Numbered from the stretch's first letter, positions 7,929 through 16,176 are shown. The stretch is DNA of 32,096 nucleotides from JBBTSB01 sp964355775 (GCA_964355775.1 CAYHEP010000005.1:1-32096), one strand, 5' to 3'. Notes: a model not told the origin generated them from the sequence alone. Program-made: numbers and translations.

Positions 7929-8620
7929 GAATTTTTCTTGTTGTTATCGCCGTGGTCATCTTGTTTTTGATGAATAGCTTTGTTTTTGATCATGCCATTG
8001 AAAACGGATTGTACAGGATGGCCGGTGCTCTAACGAAACATCTGTACGGTGAGCGACAATCGGGTGAAGCCTTCAGCGTAATTGCGTCTGACGAAATGTT
8101 AAGGCGCGAGAATGAAATGCTTCGAAAACAACTTGGCGTAGGAATTCCAAAATCGCATACGTTGCAGATGGCGAATATCGTACATATCGAGCGAAATACA
8201 TTTGCCTCGAGTATCGTCATTGACAAAGGCACAAGCGACGGGATTATTATCGGCATGCCAGTCATTGTAGCCGGAAATGTTCTGGTCGGTAGTGTTGATG
8301 AGGTATTTGAACAAACTTCTCGAGTCATGCTCGTTGATGATCCTCGATTCATACTCAGCGTACGAATCCTCGGTTCTTCGTCGCTTGCGGAATCCAAAGG
8401 TTCCCTTGGCGGTACCACCAATCTCAATCTTGTGTCGTATGCTGATGAAGTTGCTACGGGTAATATTGTAGTAACCAGTGGGTTGGATGCATTTCCGGAG
8501 GCGCTTGTTGTAGGAAAAATTGAATACGTGTCGCGCGGAGAGAACTCACTTTTTAAAAAAGTCACAGCGTCATTGTTGTTTGATATTTCTATCGGTCCGA
8601 ATGTCTTTATACTGAAATGA
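7901..8620 (+). CDS. mreC: rod-shape-determining protein MreC
   Basis: A bitopic membrane protein that connects MreB and MreD to PBP2. The 239-residue protein has an N-terminal transmembrane helix (about residues 8-27), a coiled-coil stretch (about 55-78, DEMLRRENEMLRKQL) and the periplasmic beta-rich domain with IDKGTSDGIIIGMPVIVAGNVLVGSV and LVDDPRFILSV. The ATG at 7901 lies within mreB, giving a 28-base overlap. Its stop overlaps the mreD start as ATGA. The position in an mreB-C-D-mrdA order agrees with the assignment. Confidence 0.93.
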   Translation: MERKRSIYLRIFLVVIAVVILFLMNSFVFDHAIENGLYRMAGALTKHLYGERQSGEAFSVIASDEMLRRENEMLRKQLGVGIPKSHTLQMANIVHIERNTFASSIVIDKGTSDGIIIGMPVIVAGNVLVGSVDEVFEQTSRVMLVDDPRFILSVRILGSSSLAESKGSLGGTTNLNLVSYADEVATGNIVVTSGLDAFPEALVVGKIEYVSRGENSLFKKVTASLLFDISIGPNVFILK

Positions 8621-9033
8621 AAACTTTTCATTTTTTTGTGCTCATGTTGGTAGCGCTTCTCATGGACACATTCATGCAAAGTGCGGTTCCTGGTGTATTC
8701 TGGCTCGCACCGTCTGCACTTATTTCATCACATGTAACTCGTTTGAACATGCCTAATTCAGGACTGTACTATTTCATTTTTGCGCTTATCATAGACGTAT
8801 CTTCAGGTTTACATTTTGGATTTGTATTGCTTGCGTTGCTTGTTGTTTGGATTACCATGCAGATTACGGCCACATGGTTGAGAACAGGAATGATGTTGTC
8901 AGCAGTATTCTTGTTGGAGTTTTTAGTTTTTATGATAATACCTCTTGGGGTTCATGATACTATACGATTTGCACTACCATTTATGATAGTTTCACTGGCT
9001 CCAATAAGCGTTGTTGCAGGTATAACGATATGA
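8617..9033 (+). CDS. mreD: MreD-like rod-shape-determining membrane protein
   Basis: A 138-residue protein made almost wholly of hydrophobic segments (about five helices). Sequence alone is weak, as is usual for MreD, but length, topology and position between mreC and mrdA make the call sound. The segment FALIIDVSSGLHFGFVLLALLVVW fits the conserved MreD D-x-x-S-G-x-x-G-F pattern. ATGA overlaps join it to both neighbours. Confidence 0.8.
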   Translation: MKTFHFFVLMLVALLMDTFMQSAVPGVFWLAPSALISSHVTRLNMPNSGLYYFIFALIIDVSSGLHFGFVLLALLVVWITMQITATWLRTGMMLSAVFLLEFLVFMIIPLGVHDTIRFALPFMIVSLAPISVVAGITI

Positions 9034-10814
9034 AACCTCGAACGTATTATATTCCGCGCATCGACGATCATGACCTTGCACCTGAAGAAACACTTGTCGA
9101 TGCTCTCAGCGGACATTCTATCGTTGAGTCTCCAATTAGCAGGCGAGTGTTTAAAGTTTTTTTCTTTTGTGCGTGTGTGTTGACGATGGTATTATTGGTT
9201 CAAGCATTTCGTCTGCAAATCATGCATGGAAAAAGATTTGCCGTGTTAGCAAGTCAGAATCGTGCGAATGCATATTCAATTCCCGCACTGCGTGGTGTCA
9301 TTTTTGATGCAACAGGAATTCCTCTCGTTGAGAACGTTCCCGTATTTGATCTCGTTGCGGTTCGATCACAATTAGCAAAGTCAGGTGATTCAAGATATAG
9401 CGATATTTTAGAACAAAACAAAGATAATGGAGTCTTTGTAATTCAGCACGATATCACCAAGAACGAAGCTATACGTGTGCAGGCGGAAAATATTCCCGGG
9501 TTGTATGTCGTTCCATACGCACGAAGGCAATATGATGGTGGCGCGGCATTCGCTCATATCCTTGGATACACTGCACCAATTACACCTGATGAGGTAAAAA
9601 AAGATAGTGATCATCGCTATCAACTCAACGATCAGGTTGGCAGGCTTGGCATAGAATCATCGTATGAAAAACAATTGCACGGAGATCCGCAAGAAATCAT
9701 TTTGGAAGGAAATACGACTACACAGACAGCGAGCGCGCGATCGGGTGAAGATGTCACTCTTTACTTACGTTCAGATGTTCAAAACGAATTATACAACGAT
9801 GTTAGCGAAGTATTTAGATTGGCGGGTGTGCGCCGTGGAGCTGCTATTGTACAAAACGTCCACACCGGCGAAGTGCTTGGTTTGGTAAGTATGCCGACGT
9901 TTGATCCGAACGGTGATATTTCAAAAATACTTTCGGATTCGCAAAAACCCCTTTTCAATCGGGTAACGAGCGGTCTCTATTCTCCCGGTTCCACGATCAA
10001 ACCGCTCTACGCGCTCGCGGGTCTTAAGGAAAAAATCGTGACTCCCGACACAACTATTTATGCTGATGGAGCCATTCAGGTTCAAAGCGAGGTGGACCCG
10101 ATGGTTTTTTATACGTTTCGGGATTGGAAGGTGCATGGTTGGACTGATATCCGTAAAGCCATCGCGTGGTCTGTGGACGTTTATTTTTATGCATTAGGCG
10201 GTAGTTATCAGGATATACATGGTCTTGGAGTGGATCGTATCGTAAAATATTTGAAACTGTTCCATGCTGATGAAAAAACGGGCATTGATCTTCCGTCGGA
10301 GCAAGCCGGTTTTGTTCCAACGCGGGAATGGAAGAAAGAGAAAAAAAATGATGCATGGTACGTAGGTGATACGTACAATATTTCCATTGGACAGGGGGAC
10401 CTGCTTGTTACACCGCTGTGGCTCAATATGTACGTGAGCGCGATAGCTAATGGTGGAAATCTCATGAAACCTATAGTAGCAAAAAACGAATCTCCGCAAG
10501 TTCTATCTCACTTACCATTTGATCAGGAGACGTATCAGGTAGTTCGCGAGGGCATGCGTCAGACCGTTACTGATGGAACAGCTGAACGGCTCAAGGACTT
10601 GCCTTTTCCTGTCGCTGCAAAGACAGGTACCGCTCAAGTCGGAGACAAAGCCCTGAACTCACTCTTTATCGTATATGGACCTTATGACAATCCCGAAATA
10701 GCTATGACGATACTTGTAGAAAACATCCCGCAAAGCCAATCGTTGGGTGTGGATATTGCGAAGCGGTTCTTTATATGGTATTTTCAAAGCGATATAATTA
10801 ACATCAAACCATGA
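9030..10814 (+). CDS. mrdA: penicillin-binding protein 2, elongasome transpeptidase
   Basis: Class B PBP that crosslinks peptidoglycan during elongation. The 594-residue protein has a short cytoplasmic region, one transmembrane helix (about 42-64), the PBP dimerisation domain (RGVIFDATGIPLVENVPVFDL) and the C-terminal transpeptidase domain. Active-site motifs are SxxK at Ser321-Lys324 (STIK), SxD at 381-383 (SVD, the form usual in PBP2) and KTGTAQ at 531-536. It starts in an ATGA overlap with mreD and ends overlapping greA by 4 bases. A RodA homologue is not in the window. Confidence 0.95.
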   Translation: MKPRTYYIPRIDDHDLAPEETLVDALSGHSIVESPISRRVFKVFFFCACVLTMVLLVQAFRLQIMHGKRFAVLASQNRANAYSIPALRGVIFDATGIPLVENVPVFDLVAVRSQLAKSGDSRYSDILEQNKDNGVFVIQHDITKNEAIRVQAENIPGLYVVPYARRQYDGGAAFAHILGYTAPITPDEVKKDSDHRYQLNDQVGRLGIESSYEKQLHGDPQEIILEGNTTTQTASARSGEDVTLYLRSDVQNELYNDVSEVFRLAGVRRGAAIVQNVHTGEVLGLVSMPTFDPNGDISKILSDSQKPLFNRVTSGLYSPGSTIKPLYALAGLKEKIVTPDTTIYADGAIQVQSEVDPMVFYTFRDWKVHGWTDIRKAIAWSVDVYFYALGGSYQDIHGLGVDRIVKYLKLFHADEKTGIDLPSEQAGFVPTREWKKEKKNDAWYVGDTYNISIGQGDLLVTPLWLNMYVSAIANGGNLMKPIVAKNESPQVLSHLPFDQETYQVVREGMRQTVTDGTAERLKDLPFPVAAKTGTAQVGDKALNSLFIVYGPYDNPEIAMTILVENIPQSQSLGVDIAKRFFIWYFQSDIINIKP

Positions 10815-11266
10815 CGCAATTTATAAGTTTGGACGGACTGGAAAAACTGAGGAAAGAGCTCGATGAACGCGAGACGGTACTGCGCCCCGAAATTGCTAAG
10901 CGCATATTGGAAGCGAAGGAATTGGGAGATCTTTCCGAAAACGCCGAATATGCTGAATCTCGTGAAGCGCAAGGAATGAATGAGAGCCGTATTGAAGAGA
11001 TCAAGGATGCCATCAAAAATGCAGTCATCATGGGACCTAATCAACAACACAAAGTCGTCGCTGTGGGTTCCACGGTGAGCGTCCAGTTCAATAGAAACGA
11101 ACGACAGTATACGATTGTCGGTCCATCTGAATCCAACCCTGCGCAGGGCTTTATCTCCAATGAATCCCCATTGGGCATGGCGTTTCTTGGCAAGAAGAAG
11201 GGCGAGGAGTTGGAGGTTCTCGTTCCAAGTGGTAAAATGAAGTATAAGATTTTAGATATCAAGTAA
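10811..11266 (+). CDS. greA: transcription elongation factor GreA
   Basis: Rescues backtracked RNA polymerase by stimulating transcript cleavage. At 151 residues it has the family's normal length. The N-terminal antiparallel coiled coil runs to about residue 73 with the acidic tip LGDLSENAEY (residues 38-47), whose Asp and Glu coordinate the catalytic magnesium. The C-terminal FKBP-like domain has VAVGSTVSVQF and ISNESPLGMAFLGKKKGEE. It overlaps mrdA (ATGA) and lysS (TAATG), so it is in the mre operon. Confidence 0.95.
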   Translation: MTQFISLDGLEKLRKELDERETVLRPEIAKRILEAKELGDLSENAEYAESREAQGMNESRIEEIKDAIKNAVIMGPNQQHKVVAVGSTVSVQFNRNERQYTIVGPSESNPAQGFISNESPLGMAFLGKKKGEELEVLVPSGKMKYKILDIK

Positions 11267-12534
11267 TGCCACTGGAAGACCTAAAGCAAGCCCGGCTTGA
11301 AAAATTAAAGAAACTTTCGGATCCATTTCCTACGCATACCTCCCGCTCGCATACTATTGCGCAAGCAGAAGGTGAGGAGGTTTTGATTTTGGCAGGAAGA
11401 GTCATGGCAATTCGCGGTCATGGAGCTATTTCGTTTTTAGATCTTCAGGACGGCACGGGTACCATTCAACTTTTCATTGAAGGAGAAAAATACCTGATTG
11501 ACGTTGGAGATTTCATTGAAGCGGAAGGCAGACTATTTACTACAAAATCTGGGGAAAAAACTCTGCGCGTCAATCGCTGGAAGATGCTTGCTAAATCACT
11601 CCTTCCACTTCCGGAAAAGTGGCACGGATTGCAAGACGTGGAGGAGCGGTTTCGCAAACGGTATTTGGATTTGCTTATGAATCCGGAGACGCGGAAAGTT
11701 TTTGAACGGCGCGCCGAGATCATTCAGGCAATCCGCAATTTCCTTCTCGAGCATCATTTTCTTGAAGTGCAGACCCCCACGCTCCAACCCCTCTACGGCG
11801 GTGCCTCTGCACGACCGTTTAAGACCCACATGCATGCGCTGGATATGGATTTGTACCTGCGCATCGCGCCCGAGCTGTATCTCAAGCGGTTGCTCGTTGG
11901 GGGATTTGAACGGGTCTTTGAGTTTACGACGAACTTTCGCAATGAAGGCATGGATCGCGAACACAATCCGGAGTTTTCGGCTGTTGAGTGGTATACAGCG
12001 TACAAAGACTACGAGTGGTCAATGGATCTAGTGGAGGACTTGCTCTGCACTATTGATCCTGAAAAATTCAGAAAACCGTTCAAACGAGTTACGTATGCCC
12101 AACTCATGGAACCGTATGGATCGTTAGCAGATGAAGTATTTAAAGAGAAAGTCAGACACACCCTCCAAGACCCGACCTTTGTCATGGATTATCCCAAAAG
12201 TATGTTGCCGTTGGCAAAGCTCAAACCCGGCACGGATGATACCGTCGAGGCGTTTCAATTCTATGTTGGAGGCTTTGAGCTGGTGAAAGCCTTTACCGAG
12301 CTCAATGATCCGATCGATCAACGCGAGCGCTTTATGGCCCAAGAAAACAATCGTGCGAAAGGGGACGAGGAAGCACAGCGCATGGACGAAGACTACATTG
12401 AAGCCATGGAGTACGGCATGCCACCAAATTCCGGCGTCGGCATCGGTCTTGACCGTCTCATCACCTATCTCACCGGTTCCCACTCTATCAGGGAAGTGAT
12501 CCTGTTTCCTCTGATGCGACCTAAGCAGGACTAA
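11266..12534 (+). CDS. lysS: class II lysyl-tRNA synthetase, compact form
   Basis: Charges tRNA-Lys. The 422-residue protein contains an N-terminal OB-fold anticodon domain (ILAGRVMAIRGHGAISFLDLQDGTGTIQLFI), motif 1 (FLEVQTPTLQP), motif 2 (FRNEGMDREHNPEFSAVEWY) and motif 3 (GIGLDRLITYLTG). Typical bacterial LysRS has about 490-500 residues. The shortening lies at the N-terminus and between motifs 2 and 3, where SLADEVFKEKV runs almost directly into DPTFVMDYPKSMLPLAK. Catalytic blocks are intact, so it should be active. It overlaps greA by one base. Confidence 0.95.
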   Translation: MPLEDLKQARLEKLKKLSDPFPTHTSRSHTIAQAEGEEVLILAGRVMAIRGHGAISFLDLQDGTGTIQLFIEGEKYLIDVGDFIEAEGRLFTTKSGEKTLRVNRWKMLAKSLLPLPEKWHGLQDVEERFRKRYLDLLMNPETRKVFERRAEIIQAIRNFLLEHHFLEVQTPTLQPLYGGASARPFKTHMHALDMDLYLRIAPELYLKRLLVGGFERVFEFTTNFRNEGMDREHNPEFSAVEWYTAYKDYEWSMDLVEDLLCTIDPEKFRKPFKRVTYAQLMEPYGSLADEVFKEKVRHTLQDPTFVMDYPKSMLPLAKLKPGTDDTVEAFQFYVGGFELVKAFTELNDPIDQRERFMAQENNRAKGDEEAQRMDEDYIEAMEYGMPPNSGVGIGLDRLITYLTGSHSIREVILFPLMRPKQD

Positions 12535-12544
12535 AAAACCAAAA

Positions 12545-12582
12545 CCCCGTCGTGCAGACCGAGATTTCGGTCGCGCGCGGGG
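12545..12582 (-). terminator. intrinsic terminator for the reverse-strand 58-residue gene
   Basis: A hairpin with an outer CCCCG/CGGGG stem (12545-12549 with 12578-12582) and an inner 6-bp stem (12557-12562 with 12567-12572). On the + strand the A-rich flank is on its left, so the T-rich run follows the stem on the reverse strand. It could also stop lysS transcripts from the other side, but less well. Confidence 0.65.
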
Positions 12583-12596
12583 TGGAACGTAGTATG

Positions 12597-12773
12597 CTAG
12601 CCGGCCGGCCAGATCCGATCATACAGCTTCGGCTTCGCCAACGCAACCAGTTTTTTGACCTCCACTACCTCTTCGGCTACTGGTCGAGATGCCAACCAAT
12701 TCCTGATGGCTGTCTCGACGTGGAACACCGAAGCGCTCCGATCGCCGAGGAGGCTCAGAAGACGATTTTTCAT
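12597..12773 (-). CDS. 58-residue protein, unknown function
   Basis: A short reverse-strand gene supported by a GGGAG Shine-Dalgarno site 4 bases before the ATG and by a terminator after its stop. The product starts MKNRLLSLLGDRSASVF and is mostly helical and basic, with a segment VAEEVVEVKKLVALAKPKLYDRIW; there is no transmembrane segment or metal site. It is not recognised. The reading frame is open upstream to 12830, but the Shine-Dalgarno site favours the start given. It fills the gap between lysS and the PaaX-like gene and is visibly richer in G and C than the downstream regulator gene. Confidence 0.5.
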   Translation of the reverse strand: MKNRLLSLLGDRSASVFHVETAIRNWLASRPVAEEVVEVKKLVALAKPKLYDRIWPAG

Positions 12774-12823
12774 GTATCTCCCATGCTTCCGGACGGTGGA
12801 AGCTAGGATATATAACGTGAAAA

Positions 12824-12861
12824 CTGTCAATATGTGACAGCGCGAGTTTTTACACTATAAT
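12824..12861 (+). promoter_or_regulatory. promoter and inverted-repeat operator of the PaaX-like gene
   Basis: GTGACA (12834-12839), a 16-base spacer and a perfect TATAAT (12856-12861). The -35 box lies in an inverted repeat, CTGTCA (12824-12829) and TGACAG (12835-12840) with a 5-base spacer, a plausible operator for autoregulation. Confidence 0.6.
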
Positions 12862-12879
12862 AAGCCATTGCTCTTTCTT

Positions 12880-12890
12880 AAACGATCGTC
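12880..12890 (+). repeat. AAACGATCGTC copy 1, upstream of the PaaX-like gene
   Basis: Contains the 8-bp palindrome ACGATCGT. It lies in the short 5' leader of the PaaX-like gene, 7 bases before its ATG. An identical 11-mer follows the gene at 13451-13461, and both are followed by similar A-rich bases. Confidence 0.6.
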
Positions 12891-12896
12891 TCAAAA

Positions 12897-13433
12897 ATGC
12901 CAACGATAAAAGGAACAACAAAAGCAGTAGCCGAAGCAATTATTGAAGTTGTTAGGGTGACTGGGATTATTTTTTCACGGCAGTCGCTTAATAAAAAGGA
13001 GGTGCTAATTGAATTTGGCTTTGACCCTTGGAAAGTCAATAAAACAATTAGGCGATTTGAACACAGTGGTTTTTTGAAAAGTTCGGGAGAAAAACTCCAC
13101 ATGACCGAAAAGGGATTAGTGCATTTCCAACGCTATCAACTCAATGCCATTCATTTTGAACCAGACGCAAAGAAATGGGATGGTGTGTGGCGGTTGCTCC
13201 TCTTTGATGTACCAGAACGAGACAAATATTTACGAAATGCACTTCGTCGAAAACTCAAAGAATGGAAATTCAAGCAAATTCAAAAAAGTGTTTTTGTGAC
13301 GCCGTATGATTGCACGAAAGAGCTGAAGGAACTTGTCGATCTTTTATCTATTGATGCTTATGTCCATATTATCCCGACAAACTCAATGGGGGATATCGAG
13401 AAAAATTTGCGGTCCCATTTCGGTGTATCATGA
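12897..13433 (+). CDS. PaaX-C/Cas2-fold transcriptional regulator-like protein
   Basis: A 178-residue protein with an N-terminal winged-helix-like part (about residues 15-80; QSLNKKEVLIEFGF then VNKTIRRFEHSGFLKSS and LHMTEKGLVHF) and a C-terminal ferredoxin-like part resembling the PaaX C-terminal domain and Cas2 (WDGVWRLLLFDVPERDKYLRNALRRKLKEW, then QKSVFVTPYD). The family regulates transcription, as PaaX does for phenylacetate catabolism, but phenylacetate genes are absent here, so the ligand is unknown. It is a single gene with its own promoter. Inverted and direct repeats at both ends are candidate binding sites. No CRISPR array or cas gene is nearby, so a Cas2 role is unlikely. Confidence 0.7.
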   Translation: MPTIKGTTKAVAEAIIEVVRVTGIIFSRQSLNKKEVLIEFGFDPWKVNKTIRRFEHSGFLKSSGEKLHMTEKGLVHFQRYQLNAIHFEPDAKKWDGVWRLLLFDVPERDKYLRNALRRKLKEWKFKQIQKSVFVTPYDCTKELKELVDLLSIDAYVHIIPTNSMGDIEKNLRSHFGVS

Positions 13434-13450
13434 TACTATTGTCATTTATG

Positions 13451-13461
13451 AAACGATCGTC
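13451..13461 (+). repeat. AAACGATCGTC copy 2, downstream of the PaaX-like gene
   Basis: Identical to the 11-mer at 12880-12890 and followed by a related sequence. It lies 18 bases past the regulator's stop and about 60 bases before the serS -10 box. Confidence 0.6.
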
Positions 13462-13521
13462 GCTAAAAAGACAATCTATCCTAGAAGGTTAGTATGTCCA
13501 CTTCTTTTTTTTCAGGGTTTT

Positions 13522-13530
13522 TGCTATGAT
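13522..13530 (+). promoter_or_regulatory. extended -10 promoter of serS
   Basis: TGC directly followed by TATGAT (13525-13530). The -35 region is T-rich without a good match, as expected for an extended -10 promoter. The leader to the ATG would be about 27 bases and contains the octamer repeats. Confidence 0.5.
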
Positions 13531-13541
13531 TGCTAATAAGC

Positions 13542-13557
13542 TAATCACCTAATAACC
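13542..13557 (+). repeat. TAATCACC octamer, two copies before serS
   Basis: TAATCACC (13542-13549) followed by TAATAACC (13550-13557), ending 6 bases before the serS ATG. This is the same unit as the four-copy array before murG. Confidence 0.75.
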
Positions 13558-13563
13558 TGTTCC

Positions 13564-14790
13564 ATGCTCGACATCAAGTTTATTCGCGAAAATCCGGACA
13601 TCGTAAAGCAAGCGGCGAAGCACAAGAACAGCAATGTCGATATTGACCTAGTTTTGGAGTTGGATGAAGAGCGCAGAAAACTGCAGGGCGATCTTGATGG
13701 ACTGAACCACAAGAAGAAAGAGCTTGCGCAAGCGCGCGATATTGAAGGCGGAAAAAAATTGAAAGTAGAAACAGCAAGGCTTGAAAAAGAGCTTCAAGCT
13801 TTAAGTTTTAAGCTTCAAGATTTACTTTATAGATTGCCCAACATCCCGACCGAAGATACACCTGTTGGATCAGATGAGACGGGAAATCAAATAGTCAAAA
13901 CGTGGGGTGAGAAACCGGTTTTTGATTTTACGCCGAAACCGCATTGGGAACTTGGCGAAGCGCTAGGTGTCATAGACAATGAAAAAGCGGCACAAGTCAG
14001 CGGTGCACGTTTTACCTATCTCAAAGGCGACATTGCATTGATGGAGTATGCGCTGGTAAACTTTGCGTTGTCTATAATTGTAAAGAAGGGCTTTAAAGTA
14101 GTGGTGCCGCCGATTTTTATAAAGCCGGAAGTGTATATGAAGATGGCGCGTCTTGAACCAAAAGAGGAACGGTATTATTTGCCGGCTGATGACCTGTATC
14201 TCATCGGCAGTGCCGAACATACGTTGGGCCCTTTGCACATGGATGAGATTTTATCTGAAAAAGATTTACCCAAAAAATACGTGGCGTTTAGTCCAGCATT
14301 GAGGCGCGAGGCAGGTGCGGCTGGCAAAGACACTCGCGGCATCATCCGTTTGCATCAGTTTCATAAAGTAGAAATGGAGGTTTTTAGTACGGCGGAAGAC
14401 GGCATGAAAGAGCATCTGAATTTGGTTGCGATCGAGGAGGAAATTTTACAGGCGCTCAATTTACCATATCAGATGATTTTGAAATGCACAGGCGACATAG
14501 GTGATCCCAATGCGCGTGGAATGGATATAAACACCTGGATGCCGGGGCAAAACCGTTTTTGCGAGACGCACACGGCTGACTATATGACGGATTTTCAGGC
14601 GCGACGTTTAAATACAAAATATAGAAAATCAGACGGCGAAACTGCTTTTGTCCACATGAACGATGCCACAGCGCTAGCGATCGGTCGCACGATCGCCGCC
14701 ATCATGGAGAACTATCAGACGAAAGCTGGAACGATCAAGATCCCCGAAGTTTTGAAGCCATGGATGATGGATGTCGTCGAAATCAAATAG
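13564..14790 (+). CDS. serS: seryl-tRNA synthetase
   Basis: Charges tRNA-Ser (and tRNA-Sec where present). The 408-residue class II enzyme has the long N-terminal tRNA-binding coiled coil (about residues 28-95), then the catalytic domain with GSAEHTLGPLH (the TxE-type serine loop), motif 2 (SPALRREAGAAGKDTRGIIRLHQFHKVE) and motif 3 (HMNDATALAIGRTIAAIMENYQ, where most SerRS have NGSGLA). Length is only slightly below the family norm of about 425. The start gives the conserved MLDIKFIRENPD. Its last 117 bases overlap murI on the other strand. Confidence 0.95.
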   Translation: MLDIKFIRENPDIVKQAAKHKNSNVDIDLVLELDEERRKLQGDLDGLNHKKKELAQARDIEGGKKLKVETARLEKELQALSFKLQDLLYRLPNIPTEDTPVGSDETGNQIVKTWGEKPVFDFTPKPHWELGEALGVIDNEKAAQVSGARFTYLKGDIALMEYALVNFALSIIVKKGFKVVVPPIFIKPEVYMKMARLEPKEERYYLPADDLYLIGSAEHTLGPLHMDEILSEKDLPKKYVAFSPALRREAGAAGKDTRGIIRLHQFHKVEMEVFSTAEDGMKEHLNLVAIEEEILQALNLPYQMILKCTGDIGDPNARGMDINTWMPGQNRFCETHTADYMTDFQARRLNTKYRKSDGETAFVHMNDATALAIGRTIAAIMENYQTKAGTIKIPEVLKPWMMDVVEIK

Positions 14791-15477
14791 TTTAGTCAGT
14801 AAAAACTCTCGCGTGCCTTTTTTTGTGAGTTTCGTTTCGATTTCCGGATGACGAGACAAGTAGTCCTTGATTTTTGGAGCGATGATTTCTTCTTGAAAAA
14901 TAAGATGCACGTTAGGCGGTACGACGGCTTTGATACGGTCTTTGGTGATGCCGTAGTGGGTGCAACCTAGGATTAGAGTGTCTATATCACGGACAAGCAA
15001 AGGACCCAGATATTGTTGTATCGTCCCATAGTCAACCGTGCCAGCCTCGATCATGGGAACCAGTTTTGGAGCGGCTTGTTGAAAAACCTCCGCGTCTGGC
15101 AGGAGTTTTTTTATTTCTATCGGATACTTGCCCGAATCCACGGTGCTTTGGGTAGCTAGCACACCTATACGCTTACCATGCGCCTCCTCGACGGTTGGGA
15201 TAATGATACCAAGCGCACGGTAGCCTTCGTGCTGGAGCTTTCGCAAAGCCATCGCGGAGGCTGTATTACAAAATACAAAAACAATCGTACACTCGTTTTT
15301 AAAAAGATAATCCAAGGCCCGCTTGGTGAAGCGATAGATTTCTTCTTGTGATTTGTCACCGTAGGGAAGATTTGCCGTATCACCAAGATAGACATAATCA
15401 TACCGAGGCAACGCCTCGACAACGGGCTTCATCAAGAAAAGACCGCCAAGTCCCGAATCAAAGATGCCGATTTTCAT
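14674..15477 (-). CDS. murI: glutamate racemase
   Basis: Makes D-glutamate for the peptidoglycan stem peptide. The 267-residue protein shows the Asp-Ser motif IFDSGLGG (Asp7), the two catalytic cysteines Cys70 in VFCNTAS and Cys172 in GCTHYG, and PYGDKS. The start at 15477 gives MKIGIFDSGLGG; an in-frame codon 18 bases upstream is less likely. The 3' end runs 117 bases into serS on the opposite strand, so the last 38 residues are encoded antisense to the SerRS motif 3 region. Part of that tail probably belongs to the normal fold and the rest looks like an extension after loss of an earlier stop. Confidence 0.92.
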   Translation of the reverse strand: MKIGIFDSGLGGLFLMKPVVEALPRYDYVYLGDTANLPYGDKSQEEIYRFTKRALDYLFKNECTIVFVFCNTASAMALRKLQHEGYRALGIIIPTVEEAHGKRIGVLATQSTVDSGKYPIEIKKLLPDAEVFQQAAPKLVPMIEAGTVDYGTIQQYLGPLLVRDIDTLILGCTHYGITKDRIKAVVPPNVHLIFQEEIIAPKIKDYLSRHPEIETKLTKKGTREFLLTKLFDFDDIHHPWLQNFGDLDRSSFRLIVLHDGGDRATDR

Positions 15478-15483
15478 AAGATG

Positions 15484-15492
15484 TGGTAGACT
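15484..15492 (+). promoter_or_regulatory. extended -10 promoter of the transglutaminase-like gene
   Basis: TGG followed by TAGACT (15487-15492), with ATG 6 bases further at 15499. A weak -35 (ATGCCG) lies 18 bases upstream. The transcript would be leaderless. It lies between the divergent murI and this gene. Confidence 0.45.
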
Positions 15493-15498
15493 CACAGT

Positions 15499-16176
15499 AT
15501 GCTCGATTTTTTAAAATTCTACAACCGACCGCAAACGTATCGAGCCGAAATCCGCATCGAACTACGGAATACGGGAAACACAAAAAAAGCAACAACGCTC
15601 ACGGTACCCGTGCCCATGACGACCGCCTATCAGACAACGATGCCGCGGTTTGATGAACGGTCGGCGCTATACGAGATTGATCTCAAACCGGGGGAACAGA
15701 AAGTCATTCTGGTGCCATTCAAGGCTCACGTCATGCCTCGTCGCTACGAAGGCAGGATCGCGCCGGAGATCACACGAGCAAACCAATTTGTGATCGAGTA
15801 TCTCACTTATGGAAACCCCATTGACGGCTTGTACACCGCTCAAGAGGCGCGTGATAAGCGCGTGGTGGACTGCGGAGGATTTGATACGCTTTTGCAGGAC
15901 GAATTGAAAAAAAAAGATATTGAGAGCAACGTTGTGGCTGGATTTTGGAGTGACGGGAACATGCATGCGTGGTTGGAGATCGGAACTATTCCCGCCGATC
16001 CGTCCATGGAATATCTGCGAAAACATGGACGTACAAGAAAATCGGGGATGCTCGGTTTTGTCGGCAGTGATCGGATTGCATTCTCGACAGGAAATCCGTT
16101 TCTCCAACATCCATTTTTGAAAGAAGAAGACAACGAAATTATCCATGAAAACAATTTTTACTGCACTCGCGCCTAA
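15499..16176 (+). CDS. transglutaminase-like (papain-fold) protein
   Basis: A 225-residue protein with a beta-rich N-terminal domain (about residues 10-85) and a transglutaminase-core-like domain. The likely triad is Cys125 in VVDCGGFDTLL, His156 in GNMHAWLEIG and Asp167 in PADPS, in the usual order and with short spacings. In this superfamily such cores act as peptidases or amide transferases. No signal peptide is seen, so it may work in the cytoplasm. It overlaps the aminotransferase gene by 32 bases and leads a run including a FemX-type ligase, so a role in wall or surface-polymer modification is plausible but unproven. Confidence 0.7.
   Translation: MLDFLKFYNRPQTYRAEIRIELRNTGNTKKATTLTVPVPMTTAYQTTMPRFDERSALYEIDLKPGEQKVILVPFKAHVMPRRYEGRIAPEITRANQFVIEYLTYGNPIDGLYTAQEARDKRVVDCGGFDTLLQDELKKKDIESNVVAGFWSDGNMHAWLEIGTIPADPSMEYLRKHGRTRKSGMLGFVGSDRIAFSTGNPFLQHPFLKEEDNEIIHENNFYCTRA

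Noticed and set aside
7163..7993. Reverse-strand open frame of 276 codons
   Set aside because: Antisense to mreB and the start of mreC; composition typical of a shadow frame and no start signals.
12897..13433. Cas2 gene and hence a CRISPR locus
   Set aside because: The domain is Cas2-like, but it is fused to a winged-helix part as in PaaX, and no array, cas1 or other cas gene is present.
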